DNA of 40,203 nt, taken from contig NZ_JAJUWY010000013.1 of assembly GCF_021390425.1 (NCBI RefSeq), positions 1-40,203 of the forward strand, written 5' to 3'. A program made the position numbers and the translations under genes. Source of the stretch: Lysobacter sp. GX 14042. GTDB taxonomy: Bacteria > Pseudomonadota > Gammaproteobacteria > Xanthomonadales > Xanthomonadaceae. The notes below the pieces were generated by a model, which saw nothing but the letters and a program-made list of their open reading frames with translations, searched no databases and had not been told where the DNA came from. Of the stretch, positions 27,789 through 35,517 are shown piece after piece (the stretch's first letter is position 1; each line of letters begins with the position of its first letter).

Positions 27789-28645
27789 TCCAGGTTCTGC
27801 ACCTGTTCGCGGATCTGGTCGATCAGCACCTTCAGCTCGACCGCGGCGTTGGAGCTGCGGGTGTCGACCGACTTCGAGCCCAGGGTGTTGGCCTCGCGGT
27901 TGAACTCCTGCAGCAGGAAGTCCAGCCGCCGGCCCACCGCCTCGTCCAGGCCGAGCACCCGGCGGGCCTCGGCGACGTGGGCCTCCAGCCGGTCCAGCTC
28001 CTCGTCGACATCGAGCTTCTGCAGCGAAAGCACCAGTTCCTGCTCCAGCCGCCCCGGGTCGGCGGGCTGGGCGAGCTCGGCCAGGCGCTGCTGCAGCTTC
28101 TGCCGCTGGCCCTCGCGGATCGCCGGCAGCATCTGCCGGACCTCGCCGGCGATGCGCTCGATGCCGTCCACCCGTTCGATGATCGCCGCCGCCAGCCGCC
28201 CGCCCTCGCGCGCCCGGGCCTCGAGGAAGCCGTCGAGCACCTCGTCCAGCAAAGCCAGCACCTCGGCCTTGAGCGCGTCGGAATCGACCGCGGCGGTACG
28301 CAGCACCCCGGGGAACTGCAACAGCTGGGTGAACTCCACCCGCATGCCCGGGAAGGCCGCGCCCAGCCGCGTGGCGACCGCCGCCAGGTCGGCGACCCGC
28401 GCCTCGTCGACCTGCAGTCCGTGCTGCTGTTCGGGCGCGCGCAGGCGCAGGCTCAGGTCGAGCTTGCCGCGCTTGACCCGCGCGGCGATCCGCTCGCGCA
28501 GCAACGGCTCGAGCGCGCGCAGGTCCTCGTGCACCCGCATCCCGGTTTCCAGGAAACGGTGGTTGACCGAGCGCAGCTCGCAGCCGAGCGTGCCCCAGCG
28601 GGTGTCGCGTTCGCCGCTGGCGAAGGCGGTCATGCTGCGGATCAT
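27785..28645 (-). CDS. yicC: YicC family endoribonuclease-like protein
   Basis: YicC/YloC proteins are a conserved family; the E. coli and B. subtilis members have been described as endoribonucleases. The 286-residue protein starts [12 protein letters not shown], the hallmark N-terminus, then [27 protein letters not shown] and a long helical middle. The C-terminal domain (DUF1732) includes [21 protein letters not shown] and ends [11 protein letters not shown]. The frame is open far upstream across rph, but the MIRSM start is diagnostic. It is divergent from rph with 66 bases between starts, the same arrangement as in E. coli, and it overlaps gmk. Confidence 0.95.
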   Translation of the reverse strand: MIRSMTAFASGERDTRWGTLGCELRSVNHRFLETGMRVHEDLRALEPLLRERIAARVKRGKLDLSLRLRAPEQQHGLQVDEARVADLAAVATRLGAAFPGMRVEFTQLLQFPGVLRTAAVDSDALKAEVLALLDEVLDGFLEARAREGGRLAAAIIERVDGIERIAGEVRQMLPAIREGQRQKLQQRLAELAQPADPGRLEQELVLSLQKLDVDEELDRLEAHVAEARRVLGLDEAVGRRLDFLLQEFNREANTLGSKSVDTRSSNAAVELKVLIDQIREQVQNLE

Positions 28646-28677
28646 GCGCAGTTCCAGAGCGGACAGGGACCGAATGG

Positions 28678-28683
28678 TAAACT
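28678..28683 (+). promoter_or_regulatory. Candidate -10 element of rph
   Basis: TAAACT, preceded by TGG, lies 28 bases before the rph ATG in the yicC-rph divergent gap. No convincing -35 is visible at 16-18 bases. Low-confidence call by eye. Confidence 0.25.
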
Positions 28684-28711
28684 CGCCGGCCCCCTTTCCG
28701 GTAATCGTGGC

Positions 28712-29467
28712 ATGGCAGCAGTGCTCCCCGAAGGCTTCACCCGGCCCAGCGGCCGCGCCCCGGACGAGCTGCGGCCGGTCACCATCGAGCGCCACTTCAC
28801 CCGCCACGCCGAGGGCTCGGTGCTGGTCAGCTTCGGCGATACCCGGGTGCTGTGCACCGCCAGCATCGACAACCGCGTCGGCCCATGGCTGCGCGGCAAG
28901 GGCGAGGGCTGGGTGACCGCCGAATACGGCATGCTGCCGCGCGCCACCCACACCCGCAGCGACCGCGAGGCGGCCCGCGGCAAGCAGGGCGGGCGCACGC
29001 TGGAGATCCAGCGCCTGATCGGCCGCAGCCTGCGCGCCTGCGTCGACCGCAAGGCGCTGGGCGAGCGCACCATCACCCTGGACTGCGACGTCATCCAGGC
29101 CGACGGCGGCACCCGCACCGCGGCGATCACCGGCGCCTACGTGGCCCTGGTGGACGCGATCGACGTGCTGGTGCGCCGTGGCGAGGTCAAGTCGCGCGCC
29201 GGGCGTCCGGCGGTCGTCGGCGCGGTGGCCGCGGTGTCGGTGGGCATCTACCGCGGGGTCCCGGTGCTCGACCTGGACTATCCCGAGGACTGCGACTGCG
29301 ACACCGACATGAACGTGGTGATGAACGATGGCGGCGGTTTCATCGAGCTGCAGGGCACCGCCGAGGGCCATGCCTTCCGCCGCGGGGAACTGGACGCCAT
29401 GACCGCGCTCGCCGAGCAGGGTATCGCCCGGTTGGTCGAGATCCAGCGCCAGGCCCTGGCGATGTAG
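28712..29467 (+). CDS. rph: Ribonuclease PH
   Basis: Phosphate-dependent 3'-5' exoribonuclease that trims tRNA precursors and rRNA. The 251-residue protein has the family signature [26 protein letters not shown], the substrate-binding [20 protein letters not shown], and the catalytic [17 protein letters not shown] with its conserved Asp residues. [15 protein letters not shown] follows, and the protein ends normally at residue 251. The ATG at 28712 starts [14 protein letters not shown], about ten residues longer than the E. coli enzyme; no later start codon precedes the RPSGR motif. Followed by rdgB after a repeat element, a conserved rph-rdgB-hemW order. Confidence 0.97.
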   Translation: MAAVLPEGFTRPSGRAPDELRPVTIERHFTRHAEGSVLVSFGDTRVLCTASIDNRVGPWLRGKGEGWVTAEYGMLPRATHTRSDREAARGKQGGRTLEIQRLIGRSLRACVDRKALGERTITLDCDVIQADGGTRTAAITGAYVALVDAIDVLVRRGEVKSRAGRPAVVGAVAAVSVGIYRGVPVLDLDYPEDCDCDTDMNVVMNDGGGFIELQGTAEGHAFRRGELDAMTALAEQGIARLVEIQRQALAM

Positions 29468-29525
29468 GGAGCGGCCCCGGCCGCGGCCTGCAGTCCCGCC
29501 CTCCCTATCGCGGCCGAGCCGCTCC
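29464..29525. repeat. REP-like palindromic element with GTAG head
   Basis: GTAG at 29464-29467 is followed by GGAGCGGCCCCGGCCGCG (29468-29485). A near-complementary CGCGGCCGAGCCGCTCC lies at 29509-29525, giving a 16-base-pair hairpin with one bulged base and a 23-base loop. GTAG-led inverted repeats of this type are scattered in Xanthomonadaceae genomes, and I recall similar GGAGCGGC palindromes there. The TAG of GTAG is the stop codon of rph. The element fills most of the rph-rdgB gap. Confidence 0.65.
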
Positions 29526-29540
29526 GACGCGGGTGTGTCG

Positions 29541-30134
29541 ATGAATCGAATCGTGGTTGCCAGTGGCAATGCCGGCAAGCTCGCCGAGTTCAACCGCCTG
29601 CTGGGCGAGGCCGGGGTGGAGTTCGTCGCCCAGGGCGAGCTGGGGGTGGACGACATTCCCGAGACCGGCCTGAGCTTCGTCGAGAACGCGCTGCTCAAGG
29701 CACGCCACGCCGCGCAGGTGACCGGCCTGCCCGCGCTGGCCGACGACTCCGGCCTGTGCGTGGACGCCCTCGACGGCGCGCCCGGCCTGTATTCGGCGCG
29801 CTATGCCGGCGAGCCGGCCGACCCGTCGCGCAACATCGACAAGCTGCTCGGCGCGCTGGACGGCTTGCCCGGGCCGGCGCGTGGCGCGTACTTCCACTGC
29901 ACCCTGGTCCTGCTGCGCCATGCGCGGGATCCGCGCCCGCTGGTCGCCTCGGGCGAATGGCGCGGGCGGATCCTCGAGGCGCCGCGGGGCGCCGGCGGGT
30001 TCGGCTACGACCCGGTGTTCCTGGATCCGCAGACCGGCCTGACCGCGGCCGAGCTGGAGCCCGGGCGCAAGAACCGCATCAGCCACCGGGGGCAGGCCTT
30101 GCAGGTGTTGCGGCAGCGGCTGGGGGCGGAATGA
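29541..30134 (+). CDS. rdgB: XTP/dITP diphosphatase (non-canonical purine NTP pyrophosphatase)
   Basis: House-cleaning enzyme that hydrolyses dITP, dXTP and their ribo forms to monophosphates, preventing incorporation into DNA. The 197-residue protein has [17 protein letters not shown] at the start, [40 protein letters not shown] and [13 protein letters not shown], all signature Ham1/RdgB segments. The ATG at 29541 gives [10 protein letters not shown]; a GTG two codons upstream is possible, and no clear ribosome binding site distinguishes them. It lies between rph and hemW. Confidence 0.96.
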   Translation: MNRIVVASGNAGKLAEFNRLLGEAGVEFVAQGELGVDDIPETGLSFVENALLKARHAAQVTGLPALADDSGLCVDALDGAPGLYSARYAGEPADPSRNIDKLLGALDGLPGPARGAYFHCTLVLLRHARDPRPLVASGEWRGRILEAPRGAGGFGYDPVFLDPQTGLTAAELEPGRKNRISHRGQALQVLRQRLGAE

Positions 30135-30177
30135 GGGCGCAGCACGCCTGGCCGTTGCAGCTTGCGGACGGCGCGGC

Positions 30178-31365
30178 ATGATCGCGTCGCCGCCGCCGTT
30201 GTCGCTGTATGTCCACGTGCCGTGGTGCGTGCGCAAGTGCCCGTACTGCGACTTCAACTCGCACGGGGTGCGTGGCGAGCCGCCGTTCGCGGCCTACGTC
30301 GACGCCCTGCTGGCCGACCTGGACCAGGACCTGCCGATGGTCTGGGGCCGCACCGTGCAGACGGTGTTCTTCGGTGGCGGCACGCCCAGCCTGATGCCGC
30401 CGGAGCTGGTCGACCGATTCCTGCAGGGCGCCAGCGCCCGGCTGCGCTTCGCGCCGGGCTGCGAGGTCACCCTGGAGGCGAACCCGGGCACCGCGGAGCA
30501 TGGCCGCTTCGACGGCTACCTGGCGGCCGGGGTCAACCGGCTGAGCTTCGGCATCCAGAGCTTCGACGATGGCTGCCTGCAGCGGCTCGGGCGCATCCAC
30601 GACAGCCGCGAGGCGGAAGCCGCGGTCAGGCTCGCCCGCGAGGCGGGCTTCGACAACTTCAACCTGGACCTGATGTACGCACTGCCCGGCCAGGACCTGG
30701 CCATGGCCGAACGCGACCTGGAGCGTGCGATCACCCTGGAGCCCGCCCACATCAGCCATTACCAGCTCACCCTGGAGCCCAACACCCTGTTCGCGGCGCG
30801 CCCGCCGGCCGGGATCCCCGACGAGGACCTCGCCTGGGACATCCAGGAGCGCTGCCAGGCATTGCTCGCCGACGCCGGCTACACGCAGTACGAGGTGAGT
30901 GCCTATGCGCGGCCCGGGCGGCAGTGCGCGCACAACCTCAATTACTGGCGCCACGGCGATTACCTGGGCATCGGCGCCGGCGCCCACGGCAAGATCACCT
31001 TCGGCCACAACGGCAGCGTGCTGCGGCGCTGGAAGCACAAACAGCCCACGCGCTACATGGAGGCCGCCGGCACGCCGGGCGGGCTCGGCGGCGACGAGTG
31101 GGTGGAGCCGGCCCAGCGCGCGTTCGAATTCATGCTCAACGCGCTGCGGCTGGTGGAGGGTTTCGCGCTGGCCAGCTTCGAGCATCGCACCGGTCTGTCG
31201 CGCGACCACATCCGGCCGCAGCTGGCGGCGGCCCGCGCGCGTGGCTGGCTGGAGCTGGAGGACGGGCACGTGCGCCCCACCGAGCTTGGTCGGCGGTTCA
31301 CCAATGACGTGATATCGCTGTTCCTCGCGGCCCCCGGGGACGGTGAGCCTGAAGTTTCCGCGTAA
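30178..31365 (+). CDS. hemW: Heme chaperone HemW (radical SAM)
   Basis: Radical SAM protein related to coproporphyrinogen dehydrogenase HemN; HemW family members insert heme into membrane enzymes rather than oxidise coproporphyrinogen. The 395-residue protein has the 4Fe-4S motif CVRKCPYC (Cys17, Cys21, Cys24) with a fourth position Asp/Phe (CDF), FFGGGTPSLMPP, RLSFGIQSFDDGCLQRLGR and NLDLMYALPGQ. The C-terminal HemN-type domain starts near FEFMLNALRLVEGF. It lacks the extended N-terminus of true HemN. Its frame ends 22 bases after a GTG that could start the next gene. Confidence 0.93.
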   Translation: MIASPPPLSLYVHVPWCVRKCPYCDFNSHGVRGEPPFAAYVDALLADLDQDLPMVWGRTVQTVFFGGGTPSLMPPELVDRFLQGASARLRFAPGCEVTLEANPGTAEHGRFDGYLAAGVNRLSFGIQSFDDGCLQRLGRIHDSREAEAAVRLAREAGFDNFNLDLMYALPGQDLAMAERDLERAITLEPAHISHYQLTLEPNTLFAARPPAGIPDEDLAWDIQERCQALLADAGYTQYEVSAYARPGRQCAHNLNYWRHGDYLGIGAGAHGKITFGHNGSVLRRWKHKQPTRYMEAAGTPGGLGGDEWVEPAQRAFEFMLNALRLVEGFALASFEHRTGLSRDHIRPQLAAARARGWLELEDGHVRPTELGRRFTNDVISLFLAAPGDGEPEVSA

Positions 31366-31405
31366 GCCGCCGATCTGTGTGCAGTTGACCGCCCATTCCC
31401 AGTTG

Positions 31406-33706
31406 ATGCCCCCGAACTCCCCGCCCGCCTCCAAGCCTGCCCCGCTGCCACCGCGCGTCCGCAACGCGATCGAGGCGGTGCAGGCGCTGCTGTCGCGCGA
31501 GCTCTCGCGCAGCGTCGATGACGCGCTGGATGCCGCGCACCGCGACCTGTTCGAGCTGAGCGAGCGCTCCAACGCCCCGCTGCTGCAGGCGCACTGGCTG
31601 GGCAACCTGCAACGGCTGGTCAACAACCGCTACCGGCTGTTTCCGCGCCTGCTGGCCGAGCTGCGCGCCGCGCTGGAGTCGATCCGCGAGCAGCCGGTCG
31701 CGCCGGAACGGCCCGCCACCCCGCAGGTGGTCACCCGCGCCGAGGACATGCGGCTGGTCGAGGACACCGGCCCGGACGAGGCGGCCATGCTCGCCGAACT
31801 GGGCCGCCGCCAGGAGTCGCGCGCCGGCCTGCCGTTGCTGCTGCTCGGCCAGCGTTTCGGCGTGCTGGCGGCGGCGCCGGCGTTCACCGCCACCGCGCTG
31901 CCGGTGGGCGCCCACGGGCTGGCGTCCATGTTCATGCGCGCGGTCGACGAGCTCGGACTGGACGAGGATGCGCGCAAGGTCCTGCTGCGCGCCTTCGACC
32001 GCGAGGCGGTGAGCCGCTACGCCCCGCTTGCCGAGGCGATGAACGCGGTCCTGGATCGCGCCGGCGTGCTGCCGGGGCTGAGTTTCGTCCCGCTGCGGCC
32101 GCGCCCGGCCAACCGGCCGCCCGGTTCCCGGCGGGTTGCCGACGGGGACAGGGCAAGCGCGGGAACCGGCGGTGACGCGGGCGCCACGGGCAGCGAGCCG
32201 GGCGGCGGCGTGGCCGACGAGACGGCCGGAACCACCGGAGGCACCCCGGGGATCGATGCCGCGCCGGGCACGCCACGCCCGGCCGGACTCAACGAGGCCC
32301 AGCGCCTTGCGCAGATGCGCCAGTGGCTGGCCGAGCGCCGCCAGCTGCTCAAGCGGTTGTCGGGAACCGGCGATGCACCGCGGGCCCCGGCGCTGGGTGC
32401 GATGGAGCTGGACAACGTGCTCGCCGCGCTGCAGGTCGGCCCGGGAGCGCTGCGCTCGACCGCCGAGCTGCGGCAGGCGGTGCACGAGCAGGCACGCCGG
32501 CTGGGCAGCAATTCGACCCTGGGCGAGGAGGACGCCGACTCGCTCGCCCTGTTCGCCCGGCTGTACACCGGCCTGCAGGAACACACCGACCCGCGGATGC
32601 ACGATGTGCTGGCCGGGTTGCAACTGCCGCTGCTCCGGCTGGCCATGCGCGACCTCGGCTTCCTGGTGCGGGCTTCCGACCCCGCCCGCAGGTTGCTGGC
32701 GACCGTGGCCGAGGCCGGTGCCGGCCACCACGGCGCCGACAGCCTGGATCCGCAGTTGCTGCAGCGCCTGCAGGAGGTGGTGCGCTCGCTGTCGCTGCAG
32801 TATCCGCACGACGCGGAGGTGTTCGAGCGCGCGAACGCCGCCCTGGAGGAGCCGCTGCAGGCGTCCCTGCGCCGTGCCGAGATCGCCGAGCGCCGCCACG
32901 TCGAGGCCGCACGGGGCCGCGAACGCCTGCTTTCGGCACGCCGCCACGCCGAGGCGGCGATCGACTGGGCCCTTGCCGGCCACGAGCCGGCGCGGTTCCT
33001 GCGCACCCTGCTCGAGCACGCCTGGACCGATGCGCTGGCGATGGTGGCACTGCGCCACGGGACCGCTTCGGCGACCTGGCACGAGCACATCGCGACGACC
33101 GCCGCCATCGCCGAGGCGATCCGTGGGGGGACGCCGGCCGAGCCGGCGCACGCCGAACGCGCCCGGCAGGCCCTGGGCCTGGTCGGCTACCACCCAGACC
33201 CCGCCGCCGCCATCGCCGGCCACCTGACTGGCCAGGCCGACCCCGACGAGGACCCGGCGTCGCGTACCGAGCTGGTCATCGGCATGAAGGATCGCAGCCG
33301 GCTGGGCGGTGGCGATGCCCTGGCTCCCGATCCCGCCGAACGCGGGGCGGAGCGGGCCCATGCCGGCGAGCGCCAGTGGCTGGCGCGGCTGCAGTCGGTG
33401 CCTGCCGGCCAGTGGATCGAATTCGATTCGCCCAACAGTCCCGGCGGAGTGGTGCGCCTGCGCCTGGCGTGGCACGGCGAGGACAGCGAACGCGTGCTGC
33501 TGCTCGGGGTCCGCGGTCATCCCCCGTCGGAACCGCCGGTCACCACGCTGCGCGGCCTTGCCCGCCTGGTGGCGGCCGGCAAGGCCCGGTTGCTGGGCGA
33601 GACGCCCGACGAGCTGCTCGACCAGGCCTGGCGCGGGATGATCGACCAGCTGGTGTCGCCAGCCTCCGCCGACACCGCGCCGGCCGGCAATCCAGGATCC
33701 ATGTGA
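31406..33706 (+). CDS. DUF1631 family protein
   Basis: A 766-residue cytoplasmic protein of the uncharacterised DUF1631 family, which is sometimes wrongly labelled thymidine phosphorylase. It is mostly helical: an N-terminal region with ALLSRELSRSVDDALDAAHR and LVNNRYRLFPRLLAEL, a Gly/Ala/Thr-rich linker near residues 230-285, and a second helical region. The C-terminal small beta domain (GQWIEFDSPNSPGGVVRLRL then ERVLLLGVRGHPP) reads like a PilZ-type barrel without canonical c-di-GMP residues; that is my inference. No enzyme motif is seen. The start is uncertain: ATG 31406 has no ribosome binding site, and GTG 31343, 21 codons upstream with GGGGAC before it, would overlap hemW. Its stop overlaps the start of the PilZ gene. 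Confidence 0.85.
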   Translation: MPPNSPPASKPAPLPPRVRNAIEAVQALLSRELSRSVDDALDAAHRDLFELSERSNAPLLQAHWLGNLQRLVNNRYRLFPRLLAELRAALESIREQPVAPERPATPQVVTRAEDMRLVEDTGPDEAAMLAELGRRQESRAGLPLLLLGQRFGVLAAAPAFTATALPVGAHGLASMFMRAVDELGLDEDARKVLLRAFDREAVSRYAPLAEAMNAVLDRAGVLPGLSFVPLRPRPANRPPGSRRVADGDRASAGTGGDAGATGSEPGGGVADETAGTTGGTPGIDAAPGTPRPAGLNEAQRLAQMRQWLAERRQLLKRLSGTGDAPRAPALGAMELDNVLAALQVGPGALRSTAELRQAVHEQARRLGSNSTLGEEDADSLALFARLYTGLQEHTDPRMHDVLAGLQLPLLRLAMRDLGFLVRASDPARRLLATVAEAGAGHHGADSLDPQLLQRLQEVVRSLSLQYPHDAEVFERANAALEEPLQASLRRAEIAERRHVEAARGRERLLSARRHAEAAIDWALAGHEPARFLRTLLEHAWTDALAMVALRHGTASATWHEHIATTAAIAEAIRGGTPAEPAHAERARQALGLVGYHPDPAAAIAGHLTGQADPDEDPASRTELVIGMKDRSRLGGGDALAPDPAERGAERAHAGERQWLARLQSVPAGQWIEFDSPNSPGGVVRLRLAWHGEDSERVLLLGVRGHPPSEPPVTTLRGLARLVAAGKARLLGETPDELLDQAWRGMIDQLVSPASADTAPAGNPGSM

Positions 33707-34056
33707 TGAGCTCCCAGGACAGCATCGACAGCCGCCGCCACAAGCCGCGCCTCGAGGTGGACACGCGGATCGACGTGGTCGACAGCATGACCGGCCAGGT
33801 GGTCGGCCGGATCGGCAACATCTCCGAGAGCGGCATGCTGCTGCTGGCCACCGCCCCCCTGCGCGCCGATGCGCTGTACCAGCTGCGCTTCGACCTGGCC
33901 GCCCAGGGGCAGCCGCCCCATCCGGTCGAGGTCGGCGCGCACCTGCTGTGGCTGGATCCGGACCAGGTCCCCGGCCGCGCCTGGGCCGGCCTGCACTTCA
34001 TCCACCTGCCGTCCTCGCAACGCAAGGCGCTGCTGGACTGGATGGGCCGGCGCTGA
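33706..34056 (+). CDS. PilZ domain protein (cyclic di-GMP effector)
   Basis: A stand-alone 116-residue PilZ domain. Both c-di-GMP-binding motifs are present: RxxxR as Arg11-His-Lys-Pro-Arg15 within SRRHKPR, and [D/N]xSxxG as Asn38-Ile-Ser40-Glu-Ser-Gly43. A conserved VGAHLLWLDPDQ and GLHFIHLPSSQRKAL close the barrel. It should bind cyclic di-GMP and act on a partner protein. The ATG overlaps the DUF1631 stop as TGATG, so the two are probably made in fixed ratio and may act together. This is not the type IV pilus PilZ protein itself by context, as it lies far from pil genes apart from those at 10.5-15.6 kb. Confidence 0.93.
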   Translation: MSSQDSIDSRRHKPRLEVDTRIDVVDSMTGQVVGRIGNISESGMLLLATAPLRADALYQLRFDLAAQGQPPHPVEVGAHLLWLDPDQVPGRAWAGLHFIHLPSSQRKALLDWMGRR

Positions 34057-34066
34057 CCATGTCCTC

Positions 34067-34087
34067 CGGCCCCTGACGCCGGGGCCG
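34067..34087 (+). terminator. GC hairpin after the PilZ gene
   Basis: CGGCCCC / GGGGCCG with a seven-base loop begins 11 bases after the PilZ stop. No T-tract follows, and it overlaps the candidate pepQ -35 element, so termination is uncertain. Confidence 0.35.
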
Positions 34088-34102
34088 CCGCGGGGCGACA
34101 AT
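34073..34102 (+). promoter_or_regulatory. Candidate promoter of pepQ
   Basis: CTGACG (34073-34078), an 18-base spacer and GACAAT (34097-34102) lie 28 bases before the pepQ ATG, which has GAGGA as ribosome binding site. The arrangement mirrors the tkt promoter. Confidence 0.45.
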
Positions 34103-34130
34103 CGACCACACCCCCACCACGAGGATCACC

Positions 34131-35459
34131 ATGGCCCTCCAGGACCTTGCGTCAACCTACCCGGCCCACGTCGCGCACATGCAGGCGCTGGCCGACCGCG
34201 CCCTTGAACGTGGCGGCTTCGACCATCTGGTGGTGCCCAGCGGGACCCTGCACTACCAGCTGTTCGACGACCGCGACTATCCGTACGCGGTCAACCCGCA
34301 GTTCAAGGCCTGGGCACCACTGGTGCGCAACCCGGGCAGCTGGCTTGTCCACACCCCGGGCGAGCGCCCGAAGATCATCTACCTGCAGCCCTTCGACTAC
34401 TGGCACGTGGTCCCGGATGCACCGTCGGGCTACTGGGTCGAGCACTTCGACGTGGTGGTGATCCGTACCCCCGAGGAGGCCCTGCGGCACCTGCCGGCGG
34501 ACCCGGCGCGCTGCGCGATCCTCGGCGAACCGCTGAGCACGGTCGGCGATTACGTCCCCAACAATCCGGCGGCGGTGATCAACCACCTCGAATACCACCG
34601 GGCGGTCAAGACCCCGTACGAGATCGCCATGATCCGCCGGGCCACCGCGCACGGCGTGCGCGCCCACCGCGCCGCCGAGCGCGCCTTCCGCGCCGGTGCC
34701 AGCGAGTTCGGCATCCACCTGGCGTACTGCCAGGCGGCCCGCCAGGACGCCAACGACCTGCCCTACGGCAACATCGTCGCGCTCAACGAGCATGGCGCGG
34801 TGCTGCACTACACCGAGCGCGACCGGATGCCGCCGCGCGAGCTGCACAGCTTCCTGATCGACGCCGGCGCCAGTCACGACGGCTACGCCTGCGACATCAC
34901 CCGCAGCTACGCCTTCGACCGCGACAGCGAATTCCAGGGCCTGGTCGATGCGGTCGACGCCGCCGAGCAGCGCATCTGCGACAAGGTCCGCGCCGGGACC
35001 GACTACGCCGACATCCACCTGTACGCGCACCTGGAGATGGCCACCATCCTCAACCAGGCGCGGGTCGTCGACATGAGCCCGGAGTCGATGGTCGAGACCG
35101 GAGTCAGCGCGAAGTTCTTCCCCCACGGCATCGGCCACTACATCGGCCTGCAGGTGCACGACGTGGGCGGCTTCCTGGCATCCGAGGACGGCGGGCGGGT
35201 CGAACCCCCGGCCGGCCATCCCTACCTGCGCCTGACCCGCACCCTGGAACCGGGCGCGGTGGTGACCATCGAGCCGGGCATCTACTTCGCCGAACTGCTG
35301 ATGAAGGAGCTGGCCGAAGGCGAACATGCCGGCGCGGTCGACTGGGACCGGGTGGACGCACTGCGGCCGTACGGCGGCATCCGGATCGAGGATGAGGTGG
35401 TCTGCACCGATGGCGAGCCGGTCAACCTCACCCGCGAGGGTTTCGCGGCGCTGGACTGA
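34131..35459 (+). CDS. pepQ: Xaa-Pro dipeptidase (prolidase)
   Basis: M24-family metallopeptidase that cleaves dipeptides with C-terminal proline; relatives can also hydrolyse organophosphorus esters (OPAA). The 442 residues match E. coli PepQ (443). The dinuclear metal site residues are visible: the two Asp in LIDAGASHDGYACDITRSY, His in HGIGHYIGLQVHDVGG, Glu in VVTIEPGIYFAELLM and Glu in GGIRIEDEVVCT. The N-terminal creatinase-like domain contains YPYAVNPQFKAWAPL, characteristic of PepQ. Single-gene unit, convergent with pepP. Confidence 0.96.
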   Translation: MALQDLASTYPAHVAHMQALADRALERGGFDHLVVPSGTLHYQLFDDRDYPYAVNPQFKAWAPLVRNPGSWLVHTPGERPKIIYLQPFDYWHVVPDAPSGYWVEHFDVVVIRTPEEALRHLPADPARCAILGEPLSTVGDYVPNNPAAVINHLEYHRAVKTPYEIAMIRRATAHGVRAHRAAERAFRAGASEFGIHLAYCQAARQDANDLPYGNIVALNEHGAVLHYTERDRMPPRELHSFLIDAGASHDGYACDITRSYAFDRDSEFQGLVDAVDAAEQRICDKVRAGTDYADIHLYAHLEMATILNQARVVDMSPESMVETGVSAKFFPHGIGHYIGLQVHDVGGFLASEDGGRVEPPAGHPYLRLTRTLEPGAVVTIEPGIYFAELLMKELAEGEHAGAVDWDRVDALRPYGGIRIEDEVVCTDGEPVNLTREGFAALD

Positions 35460-35482
35460 GCCGCGCCGGAACATCGCGACAT

Positions 35483-35506
35483 GGCCGCACCGGCAACGGT
35501 GCGGCC
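35483..35506. terminator. Bidirectional hairpin between pepQ and pepP
   Basis: A perfect 10-base stem GGCCGCACCG / CGGTGCGGCC closed by a GCAA tetraloop (35493-35496) lies midway in the 58-base gap between the convergent stops. GNRA loops stabilise RNA hairpins. Neither strand has a good T-tract, so it may act with Rho or as a 3'-end stabiliser for both mRNAs. Confidence 0.5.
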
Positions 35507-35517
35507 GCACCGCCGGG

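Noticed and set aside
31298-33520. Minus-strand open frame of 740 codons opposite the DUF1631 gene
   Set aside because: Although DUF1631 is uncharacterised, the plus frame fits the family and couples to the PilZ gene. The minus frame is Gln/Gly/Arg-rich shadow sequence.
31406-33706. Thymidine phosphorylase label for the DUF1631 protein
   Set aside because: No phosphorylase glycine-rich signature or thymidine-binding motifs are present; the name is a propagated database error as far as I know.
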